In this document: piece after piece, positions 1 to 6,095 of the stretch | Position numbering within the stretch: the first letter of the stretch is position 1 | How the letters are laid out: every line of letters starts with the position of its first letter | Source of the DNA: an uncultured Treponema sp. | GTDB taxonomy: Bacteria; Spirochaetota; Spirochaetia; Treponematales; Treponemataceae | Assembly (NCBI GenBank): GCA_905372265.1 | Contig: CAJPOL010000009.1 | Coordinates: 1-30,847 of the forward strand | DNA: 30,847 nucleotides | Direction: 5' to 3' | Made by a program: the position numbers and the translations under genes | Notes under the pieces: model-generated | Seen by the model: only the letters and a program-made list of their open reading frames with translations | Told to the model about the DNA's origin: nothing | Database searches by the model: none

Positions 1-1
1 T

Positions 2-400
2 ATACCGTGTGAGCTACTGTGTTTTGAAACTATTTATAATGCGGAATCCCTGGATGATTTAAAGAGAGAGATAAAAGAAGAAATACTTGCTGATGTTACT
101 AAAGATGTGAAAAAAGATTTTGAGACAAGGTATGAAAAAGAAAAAGTAGAAAATATCAAAACTCTAACAATTGTCGGGGTTATACTGTCATTTTTGGTAG
201 GACTAGCGGTAAATCAATTCACAGAATGTTTAGCATTATTTAAATATCTCTTTCCTAAATATGAACTTGTGTTCTCTTTTATTTTCTTTCCCGTTTTTAG
301 CTGCCTTGTACTAGTAATTTTACTTCGTTACATACTGAAAACTATTAGCAATACATTCAATACAAAGGGGTCATATAAGCAAGGTATTAGGAGAAACTGA
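2..400 (+). CDS. C-terminal part of a two-helix membrane protein (partial, start off window)
   Basis: The frame is open from the first bases of the window to a TGA at 398-400, so this is the end of a longer gene. A GTG at 107 could serve as a start, but it has no clear ribosome binding site and the frame upstream is protein-like (charged, helical, rich in Glu and Lys), so I prefer a partial gene. The visible part has a charged, probably coiled-coil stretch followed by two hydrophobic segments, roughly residues 54-76 and 93-116 of the visible chain, and a short basic tail. This fits a membrane-anchored protein with a soluble N-terminal domain outside the window. I do not recognise the family. 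It is transcribed towards the prophage remnant and may be prophage cargo or a flanking host gene. Confidence 0.55.
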   Translation: MPCELLCFETIYNAESLDDLKREIKEEILADVTKDVKKDFETRYEKEKVENIKTLTIVGVILSFLVGLAVNQFTECLALFKYLFPKYELVFSFIFFPVFSCLVLVILLRYILKTISNTFNTKGSYKQGIRRN

Positions 401-412
401 TTTAAAGATAGA

Positions 413-443
413 GAAAAATAAAAAGCCTCCCGTAATAGGAGGT
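413..443 (-). terminator. Rho-independent terminator at the end of the prophage remnant operon
   Basis: On the minus strand CCTCC (438-442) pairs with GGAGG (426-430) around a 7-base loop and is followed by CTTTTTATTTT. It lies 32 bases past the stop of the last small gene, which fits an end of the head-gene/toxin/immunity transcript. The stem is short (5 bp), so strength is uncertain. Confidence 0.55.
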
Positions 444-474
444 GTAGGGTGTAGTAGATAACTTGTAACTGGTA

Positions 475-684
475 TTATTCCATAACTTCGATGCTGTCGA
501 TTTCGTCTTGAAACGCGCCGGTCAGCTGTCCGTTTTCAAGCTCTATGTCTATCTCCGCTATTTCAGGTTCGTTATCTATGGCTTGAGTAAAGCCTCTACA
601 GAATCCGATTATTATTTGTCCATCTAGCAAGGTAACTTTTATGTTTTTACCGGCGTTTTTTGCCATTTCCAACTCTGTTATCAT
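475..684 (-). CDS. Small acidic protein, candidate immunity protein 2 (paralogue of the gene at 733-963)
   Basis: A 69-residue acidic protein. It shares with its upstream neighbour a core of the form GFT-x-AIDNEPEIA (near residues 31-43) and an ending of the form EI-x-SIE. The pattern of short beta strands (KVTLLDGQIIIGFCRGF, then IDIELENG) with the DG turn is compatible with a small Sm-like barrel, but that is an inference without a search. Its position directly behind a toxin-tailed phage head protein suggests an immunity function. The start ATG at 682-684 has only a weak upstream ribosome binding site. A 14-bp palindrome (701-714) lies between it and the first copy. It is the last gene before the terminator at 413-443. 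No enzymatic motif is visible. Confidence 0.7.
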   Translation of the reverse strand: MITELEMAKNAGKNIKVTLLDGQIIIGFCRGFTQAIDNEPEIAEIDIELENGQLTGAFQDEIDSIEVME

Positions 685-700
685 ATTTTATTCATTCTCA

Positions 701-714
701 TTCCATGCATGGAA
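701..714. repeat. Perfect 14-bp palindrome between the two small paralogous genes
   Basis: TTCCATGCATGGAA reads identically on both strands. It sits in the 48-base gap between the two small paralogues, 17 bases upstream of the start of the second. It could be an operator or a scar of the duplication. No function can be assigned. Confidence 0.4.
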
Positions 715-732
715 ATAGAATTATACACTGGA

Positions 733-963
733 TTAGTCTCCCGCAAATTCAATACTCTCTATTTCATTTGCAAAAATATCATAAAAAATCTTTTCTGTTT
801 TACCAATAGGATCGAGCATTATAGACGCTATCTCCGGTTCATTGTCTATAGCCCGCGTAAAACCGGAGCAAACACCGTCAAACAGAGCGCCGTTAGTACA
901 TTTTACTGTAACTTTCTTATGCTGCGAGTTTCTATAACATTCTATCAATTCTGTTTCTGTCAT
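733..963 (-). CDS. Small protein, candidate immunity protein 1 for the toxin domain encoded just upstream
   Basis: A 76-residue protein whose ATG (961-963) overlaps the TGA of the head-protein/toxin gene in an ATGA arrangement, so the two are translationally coupled. An AGAGG ribosome binding site sits 8 bases before the start. It shares GFT-x-AIDNEPEIA with the protein at 475-684, while the rest has diverged, so the two are an old tandem duplication. The strand pattern is compatible with a small Sm-like barrel (inference). Toxin genes are commonly followed directly by an immunity gene, and the coupling gives co-production with the toxin-tailed protein. It could instead be a virion accessory protein. 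No catalytic motif is visible. Confidence 0.72.
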   Translation of the reverse strand: MTETELIECYRNSQHKKVTVKCTNGALFDGVCSGFTRAIDNEPEIASIMLDPIGKTEKIFYDIFANEIESIEFAGD

Positions 964-2375
964 TTTTGAACCTCTTTTAATGTTGGTACAAGATGTATAC
1001 CGGTTTTGCTATAATGAATTTTTGCCCTATCGGTTTCATAGAGATTATTATCAATAATGCTTTTGTTGAATCCTTTTAATCTATCATCCTGTATTATTTC
1101 GGTTAATCGTCCGTTTATCAAAGATATTTCACCTTTTCCTGCCTTTTCATTAACTATTTTTTGCAAGGCTTCCATATCATTTTTGAAGTAGCTGCTGTCC
1201 GCTTTGACGGTTTTAGAGCCGAAAATGTGCCGGTTCTGTTTATGCTTGTTGACGGCAGTACCGTAGCATTTTGCGTATGCTTTTCGGTATTCGGTAGGAT
1301 TATTATGAAGCGTTTGAAGTTTCTTTTCAAGTCGTATGCGGTATGCCTCACGCCGTCGCTCTTTCAGCTTCTCTTTTTGCGCTTCAGTTAATTCTTCCAA
1401 ATTGGTAAATGCGGAGGTATTTTGTAGACGCTTTTTTATTTCTTCCCAGTTTTCAGGCGGCTTATTGGCAACGTCGCCGCGCTCTATGTCTTTTGCGATA
1501 ACCGGCGCTAAAGAGCAAAGACAGCAAACATGCGGCTTTTCGGGGGCGGCATCAATAGGATAAATACCTGCTCCCAGTCCGTGATCATCGGCATACGCCA
1601 TCGTGTCGCAAATATCGTGATAGCCGGGCAGCCGGTTATTCGATAATAGCCATTTTACCGCCCTCACAGCAGGATTTTCTTTAAAGCCTTCAATCGTTGC
1701 CTGCCAATACACTTCGGATAATTCGTTGCGGGCAAGCCGTAATGCTTCATAGTTTAAGTTCTTTGGAACCCGCCCGCCCATGCGTTCGTACATATTCGGG
1801 TAATCTTTTACGAACGTTTCAGAACCTTCTTTGACATACTGCTGCAACGCTTTTGCAACTTTTACGCAGTCGGTATTGATGCCGCTTGAAATAATTTCTT
1901 TTATTTTTTCATAGTTGTTATCGGATAAATCCCATATCCGGTCGGATAATACAAACTCTTTATTCTTAAATATCCGCTCTTTGCGCATCGTACTTTCAGC
2001 AATCACCTCCGCTTCACGGAGCGCGTCTTTTTCAATCAGGCGGAATTTGAGCAAGCCTTTTTCTTTGTAGTACCGTCTTATCTGATCACCGATAAAAAGT
2101 CCTGCATAAGCGGCGCGGGTTAATCCTTCCCGCGTAATACGCTCAAGCTCGGAAGCAAAAAAGACTTTTTCTTCAGCTATTTGTTCTGCTAAGTCTTGAG
2201 TAATGCCGGTAAAAACGCCCTTCTTACCGATACGCTCCCGTATGCGGTTAATGCTCTCTTGTAACGCTTCTTTTATCTCCGCTTCGGCGGTAAGTAATGC
2301 CTTACGCCGGCCCTGTAATGCAGTGCGGATAAAGCCTTGTAGCTCTTCCGGCAAGCCCGATAAGTCAAAGTCCAT
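960..2375 (-). CDS. MuF-like phage minor head protein with C-terminal Ntox50-type toxin domain
   Basis: A 471-residue two-part protein. Residues ~1-300 match the phage head morphogenesis (Mu gpF/SPP1 gp7-like) type: a helical charged N-terminus, then NELSEVYWQA, a CDTMA stretch, a GLGAGIYPID loop and PHVCCLCSLAP, the usual Cys/His-bearing end of that domain. A charged linker (~300-375) joins it to a C-terminal domain (~378-471) that begins KQNRHIFGS and ends IHYSKTGIHLVP; this KQ-x-HI ... YSK-x-G-x-HxVP layout is that of polymorphic toxin type 50, a BECR-fold RNase-like family found on phage minor capsid proteins. His383, His454, Lys457 and His461 are candidate active-site residues. It follows the portal gene by 41 bases and overlaps the small gene downstream by 4. 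Toxin assignment is from memory of the family, without a search. Confidence 0.8.
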   Translation of the reverse strand: MDFDLSGLPEELQGFIRTALQGRRKALLTAEAEIKEALQESINRIRERIGKKGVFTGITQDLAEQIAEEKVFFASELERITREGLTRAAYAGLFIGDQIRRYYKEKGLLKFRLIEKDALREAEVIAESTMRKERIFKNKEFVLSDRIWDLSDNNYEKIKEIISSGINTDCVKVAKALQQYVKEGSETFVKDYPNMYERMGGRVPKNLNYEALRLARNELSEVYWQATIEGFKENPAVRAVKWLLSNNRLPGYHDICDTMAYADDHGLGAGIYPIDAAPEKPHVCCLCSLAPVIAKDIERGDVANKPPENWEEIKKRLQNTSAFTNLEELTEAQKEKLKERRREAYRIRLEKKLQTLHNNPTEYRKAYAKCYGTAVNKHKQNRHIFGSKTVKADSSYFKNDMEALQKIVNEKAGKGEISLINGRLTEIIQDDRLKGFNKSIIDNNLYETDRAKIHYSKTGIHLVPTLKEVQK

Positions 2376-2416
2376 GTATGCCAGCCCTTTAACCGGTTAA
2401 ACGCAGCGCAGCTGAA

Positions 2417-3928
2417 TTACGCACTCTTAAAGAGTTCTTCAATCGCCGCTTCCGCTTCTATATCCCCGCTCCGTATTCTGTCTTGTAATGCTTCAAGGCG
2501 GATTTTCAGTTTCAGCCATTCACTAGCCGCATCCTTTTCCGTTTCATAGTCGGCGGGGATTGCCATAAAGGTTTTAAGGGTATTAAAGGCGCTTTTGGGA
2601 GAGACTAAGCCCATCGTCATCGCCTTCTCCATTGCGCCGACAAAGGTCGCGAGAGCGCTCATCATTGCAACATCATCTTTTGCCGTCAGCTCCTGCCAGC
2701 GGACTATCACCTCATCGGCTCCGCCGTCCCCTGCAAATTCATCACGTCCTGCAAGGGCAATACGGGCTGCTTTGAACACATCGACAAGCCAATAGTAAAA
2801 CTCGTTATATTCCCCTTGCCGCCCTTCTACTTTCTTAGCCCATACGGGAGACTGCTCGGCAACGCTCGCGTTGGTGGACTGCATCGCTGTCCCATACAGG
2901 TATTCAGGCATCGTAAGCTCAACGATAATCCAGTGCAAGAGCTTGAGAAGCGAAACGGCGCTTTCTACATTATTGGACTGCCCGACATACCGTATATCGC
3001 TTGCAGCATCTTCACCGTCCATAATAGCCGCCTTAAATTGCGTCATATCAACAGTGTCTTTCCCTTCCGCGATATGTCCGATTTTCTCATCCGTGAACCC
3101 GAATGAGTATTTGAGAAATTGCGCAACGTTTTTCACCTTTACCAATAAACGCGGCTCAAGGATATTGTCGATATGCCACCCGAGTTTGCGCAAAGTCGCA
3201 TCATACCGGCGGATAAACGGAACAGCCGGAGCAATTTCAGGAATGCCGTCTTTTAAGAATGTTTGCTTGTTGTTATAAAGGCAAAATACCGGCACAAACG
3301 GGAAGGCAGTACGGTTGACCGTTTGCTTTTGCTGATACCCCGCAGGAAGGTCGCCGTCAATGTCGATTGTTTCCTTGCCTGCTTCAAGGGTGATACGGAT
3401 AACGGCCTTCCTGTCTACGCCTCTCTCTTTCCATTTTTCAACCGTTTCAGTTACGAAGCGCGTATAGCCGCCTGAAAAGTCTTTGATACAATCATCTTCA
3501 ATAACAAGCTCAAGAGGGATTTGCTTTATGCGGATTTCACTTTTTCCCGTTGCAGTTTGCTCTAATCTTATCCAGACATAATGCTTACCGTCTACCATTG
3601 TTTGCTTGTAAACATTGAATAACAGCGTCTTGTTTCTCGTTAAAAATGCTTGTATCGCTTTTGAAAACGTATCGCTTTCCGCTTGAATATCAGGTAAGCC
3701 GATAAACCAGCAAAAGGTATCGACATAGAGCTTGGTACAGTAGTTCCCAAGCGCATAGTCAAGATACCCGCTCTGATGCGACGGCGCTGACGAATACAGG
3801 GAGCGGGATAGCACATAGTCCGTTTTTACGCTGCTAAATGCTTCAGCTGCATCCCGTTTTGTAATGCCGCTATCCAATAATAAGCCGGAGATACTCCGGC
3901 TCCGCATAAAAAAGTCTGAAAGTTTCAT
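2417..3928 (-). CDS. Phage portal protein
   Basis: A 503-residue protein placed between terminase and minor head protein, the standard order in tailed phages. The portal would form the ring at the capsid vertex through which DNA is packaged. Family-like traits include an N-terminal helical region, a central stretch ending in QSNNVESAVSLLKLLHWI, then MPEYLYGTAMQSTNASVAEQ and a long helical C-terminus, much like the wing and stem of portals (MPEYLxG with Asn/Ser). Length fits Mu gp29 (DUF935) or SPP1-like portals, and I do not choose between them. The ATG at 3926-3928 comes one base after the terminase TAA and is preceded by GGGAGG inside the terminase end, so I prefer it to an ATG 24 bases further upstream (3952) that lacks a ribosome binding site. 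The gene itself looks intact. Confidence 0.8.
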   Translation of the reverse strand: MKLSDFFMRSRSISGLLLDSGITKRDAAEAFSSVKTDYVLSRSLYSSAPSHQSGYLDYALGNYCTKLYVDTFCWFIGLPDIQAESDTFSKAIQAFLTRNKTLLFNVYKQTMVDGKHYVWIRLEQTATGKSEIRIKQIPLELVIEDDCIKDFSGGYTRFVTETVEKWKERGVDRKAVIRITLEAGKETIDIDGDLPAGYQQKQTVNRTAFPFVPVFCLYNNKQTFLKDGIPEIAPAVPFIRRYDATLRKLGWHIDNILEPRLLVKVKNVAQFLKYSFGFTDEKIGHIAEGKDTVDMTQFKAAIMDGEDAASDIRYVGQSNNVESAVSLLKLLHWIIVELTMPEYLYGTAMQSTNASVAEQSPVWAKKVEGRQGEYNEFYYWLVDVFKAARIALAGRDEFAGDGGADEVIVRWQELTAKDDVAMMSALATFVGAMEKAMTMGLVSPKSAFNTLKTFMAIPADYETEKDAASEWLKLKIRLEALQDRIRSGDIEAEAAIEELFKSA

Positions 3929-3929
3929 T

Positions 3930-4643
3930 TTATAGTCCGCCTCCCAGAACATTAAACAATGCTCTTTTTGCTTTATCTTCCTGCGCTAAGTCTTTTAAAT
4001 CGGGTTTTAGATAATTGATTGCGTGAACAAATGCATCCATGCGATCGGGGCTATCGTCGCCCGGCTGCCAGTTACATAATTCATCCTCAAGCATATCAAG
4101 CGGATCGGTTCCGTGTTCCGCGTTATAGGAGAGCGGGTTCCGATAGAAGTGAATACGCCCCTGCTCGCAAAGAGTAGATGAGTTAAGCGCCCGCGCCAGT
4201 TTTGAATGCACTGCCCGCACACGGTGAATGCGCTGCGTTACCCCTGCATTGATAAGCGTACTTTCTACCATATCGCCGCCTTGATTGTCTTCGATAACAA
4301 CCGTATCGGCTTTCTGTGTTTCTGCCATAGCTTTTACCGTTAAGCCCCATTGATGGGGTGTTCCGATAAGCGATGCATCCGCCAATACGTAGTAGTGGCT
4401 TTCATTTTTGTGCTGAATAACAGCGGTACTGATAAGCCGTTCAGGGGCAGCTCCTTCTAATACCGTGATAATGCCGGTATGGTTTGAATCTGCTGAATGG
4501 CTTGCAGCAGGATCGACACTCACGATAATACGATAGCGGTTTGCAACAAGCGGCAAAACGTCTACCTTGTTGTTTCCTATCCAGTCTTTTTTAAAGAGGG
4601 CGTTCGGGTTATCGTCAAGGATTTGCGCATCATTTCTTTTGCT
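3930..4643 (-). pseudogene. Remnant of phage terminase large subunit (nuclease domain only)
   Basis: The frame encodes the C-terminal RNase H-like nuclease of a large terminase. Visible metal-site motifs are IVSVDPAAS, VVIEDNQGGD and DRMDAFVHAI, in the expected order and spacing. Read upstream, the same frame continues with terminase-like linker sequence (NPNALFKKDWIG) to an in-frame TAA at 4644-4646. There is no ATPase domain with Walker motifs anywhere upstream, since that space is taken by the metallopeptidase-like gene. The packaging motor is therefore missing its engine, presumably by deletion. A TTG at 4554-4556 with AAGG 8 bases upstream could start a 208-residue fragment. Whether that is made is unknown. 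The stop lies one base from the portal start. Confidence 0.75.
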
Positions 4644-5131
4644 TTATTGCGTGTCATTTGCAGATCATGTTCAATGACATCTTCAACCCGCTCTCCACTC
4701 TTTTTACAGCTGTCATGCAGTTTTAAAATTATCCGGCCGAGCTGTTTTTGTGCTTCTACGATTTGCTTCTGAATCGCTACAGCTTCCGCTATAAGCGCAG
4801 CCGTTTTTTCGCTTCTGTCCCGCACGTATAGCTTCAGCTCAATTGCAGTGTCTATCAGGTCGTAAAATGTTGCCCAGAAGATACCAGAGTGCGCTTTTGA
4901 GGTTTTTACACCCTTTTCAGTGATTAAGATGTGATGGGTAAGCTCGTGTATCGCCGTATACATGAGCTGATTGTCCGTAGTAAAATTTCTGTTATGTAAA
5001 ATGATTTCTTTGGTCGACGGTTTGTATAATCCGTTTACCTTGCTTGATTTTTTACTCGTTTGAGTAACCGTAAAGTCAGTTTTACAGTAATACAGCTTGG
5101 CCAATGCAGCCTTGATTTCCTCGTTATTCAC
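4577..5131 (-). CDS. Zinc metallopeptidase-like phage protein, 3' end replaced by out-of-frame terminase sequence
   Basis: A 184-residue protein with a gluzincin-type site: HELTH at residues 62-66 supplies two zinc-binding histidines and the catalytic Glu, and His81 in AHSGIFW is the likely third ligand, as in SprT/WLM-like domains. A helical, charged segment follows (~105-165). The last ~14 residues, starting around SLTITRTPSLKK, are read from terminase coding sequence in another frame, so the natural C-terminus has probably been lost in the deletion that removed the terminase ATPase half. The start is GTG at 5129-5131 with AAGGGG about 8 bases upstream. The gene is first in the remnant operon, and a 9-bp hairpin lies just ahead of its ribosome binding site. 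Substrate and role are unknown; phage regulators or tail/lysis genes of this shape exist. Confidence 0.65.
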   Translation of the reverse strand: MNNEEIKAALAKLYYCKTDFTVTQTSKKSSKVNGLYKPSTKEIILHNRNFTTDNQLMYTAIHELTHHILITEKGVKTSKAHSGIFWATFYDLIDTAIELKLYVRDRSEKTAALIAEAVAIQKQIVEAQKQLGRIILKLHDSCKKSGERVEDVIEHDLQMTRNKAKEMMRKSLTITRTPSLKKTG

Positions 5132-5150
5132 TTTCTAACCCCTTACAAGA

Positions 5151-5270
5151 AAGGGCTTGCCCCTGCGTACTGGAACAAGCCCTTAAAGACTAGCCTTGCA
5201 GCTAGAACCGACAAGCGGTTTAGAAAGTACGCTCATCTAAGCCGCTCGTACGAAGCGCAATTTACGCTTC
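5151..5270 (-). other. Run of five consecutive hairpins in the leader of the prophage remnant operon
   Basis: Perfect inverted repeats follow one another: 5151-5159/5176-5184 (9 bp), 5190-5194/5201-5205 (5 bp), 5206-5210/5216-5220 (5 bp), 5227-5231/5247-5251 (5 bp) and 5252-5257/5265-5270 (6 bp). On the minus strand the last-transcribed hairpin (9 bp) is followed by a short T-rich stretch and then the ribosome binding site of the metallopeptidase-like gene, so it could act as an attenuator. The density suggests a structured RNA or a recombination site. No known RNA family is recognised. Confidence 0.4.
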
Positions 5271-5322
5271 CCAAGTTGCTTAGAGATTAGCACTTAATAA
5301 CAACATGATGCAATGCGCCGGC

Positions 5323-5351
5323 TTGACACATCATACATTTTTCGATATAGT
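5323..5351 (+). promoter_or_regulatory. Promoter of tRNA gene (sigma-70 type)
   Basis: A consensus -35 TTGACA (5323-5328) is separated by 17 bases from -10 TATAGT (5346-5351). The predicted transcription start is around 5358, a few bases before the tRNA at 5365. Confidence 0.8.
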
Positions 5352-5364
5352 ATACATTCATTAC

Positions 5365-5437
5365 GGCGGTATAGCTCAGTTGGTAGAGCAAACGGCTCAT
5401 ATCCGTTAGGTCATAGGTTCAAGCCCTATTGCCGCTA
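5365..5437 (+). tRNA. tRNA-Met (anticodon CAT)
   Basis: A complete 73-base cloverleaf is visible: acceptor 5365-5371 with 5430-5436, D stem GCTC/GAGC (5374-5377/5386-5389), anticodon stem 5391-5395/5403-5407 with loop CTCATAT, and T stem ATAGG/CCTAT with loop TTCAAGC. The anticodon at 5398-5400 is CAT. The 3' CCA is not encoded. The acceptor has G-T pairs at its first and sixth positions. A Met elongator is most likely. A lysidine-modified tRNA-Ile2 has the same anticodon and cannot be excluded by eye, although G4-C69 and G5-C68 argue against the usual Ile2 pattern. Confidence 0.85.
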
Positions 5438-5444
5438 TTTTGCA

Positions 5445-5472
5445 GGACACTGAAATTTAGTGTCCTTTTTTT
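5445..5472 (+). terminator. Rho-independent terminator behind the tRNA
   Basis: GGACACT (5445-5451) pairs with AGTGTCC (5459-5465) around a 7-base loop and is followed at once by seven T. It ends the tRNA transcript before the signal peptidase gene, so that gene needs another promoter or read-through. Confidence 0.85.
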
Positions 5473-5516
5473 ATTTGTTGATGCTCAAGATTCATTTTAA
5501 GAAAGGCTGTTCCGGT

Positions 5517-6095
5517 ATGTCCGGCTGCTGGAAAAAAACAGGCATTTTTGATATGCTGATATATATGGAAAAAAAAGCAGCGGTAACACGTCTCGTTATC
5601 TTTATCATCGGTTTTTTTATATTGAAAACGTGCGTTATGGATATTGGGAGAGTGTCAGGTTCTTCAATGGAGCCGGCTCTTGCGGATGGACAGCTTGTCG
5701 TTATCTGGAAATTAGCATACGGCATTCCATTACCGGCCGGTAACCGCTATGTATGCCGATGGCGCGTACCGGAAGCAGGCGATATTGTGCTGTACGCCAT
5801 GAACGGACGCTCTGTTGTAAAACGGTGTGTAAAAACGGGAGGCAGTATGCTGCATTTCACGGCTGCCTCTCAGCCTGCAAGCGGAAGTTATGCGCTGTTA
5901 CAGCTTGACGCCGGAGCCGTGCCGCTTAACCGCATACAATTTAAAAACCTCGGCGGCTTTTTACCCGCAGGTTCCCAAAAAATACCGGCCGGTTTTATTC
6001 TTGCACTCGGTGATAATGCGGCGCAATCCTATGATTCCCGCGATTATGGGTTCGTGTCTATCGATAGTATTCGCGGTAAACTGTTATGCAGATAG
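5517..6095 (+). CDS. lepB: Signal peptidase I
   Basis: A type I signal peptidase (S26) that would cut signal peptides from exported proteins at the outer face of the inner membrane. It has one N-terminal membrane helix (VTRLVIFIIGFFILKTCV) followed by SGSSMEP with catalytic Ser50, the general-base Lys102 in SVVKRCV, and the box E-like GDNAAQSYDSRDYGFV with a closing RGK. With this start it has 192 residues, which is short but complete for compact bacterial forms. I chose ATG 5517 because GAAAGG lies about 10 bases upstream; ATG 5565 would give a tighter N-terminus directly before the helix, and a GTG at 5460 falls inside the terminator stem. It overlaps the transpeptidase gene by 10 bases, so the two are probably cotranscribed. 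Confidence 0.85.
   Translation: MSGCWKKTGIFDMLIYMEKKAAVTRLVIFIIGFFILKTCVMDIGRVSGSSMEPALADGQLVVIWKLAYGIPLPAGNRYVCRWRVPEAGDIVLYAMNGRSVVKRCVKTGGSMLHFTAASQPASGSYALLQLDAGAVPLNRIQFKNLGGFLPAGSQKIPAGFILALGDNAAQSYDSRDYGFVSIDSIRGKLLCR

Noticed and set aside
5132..5300. Integron attC site or group of cassette recombination sites
   Set aside because: The hairpins are dense and a GTTAGAA occurs on the minus strand, but no matching RYYYAAC partner at the other end is visible and no integrase or cassette gene is present.
5365..5437. tRNA as prophage attachment site
   Set aside because: The remnant lies on the 5' side of the tRNA, whereas integration normally uses the 3' end, and no duplicated tRNA fragment or integrase is seen at the left edge.
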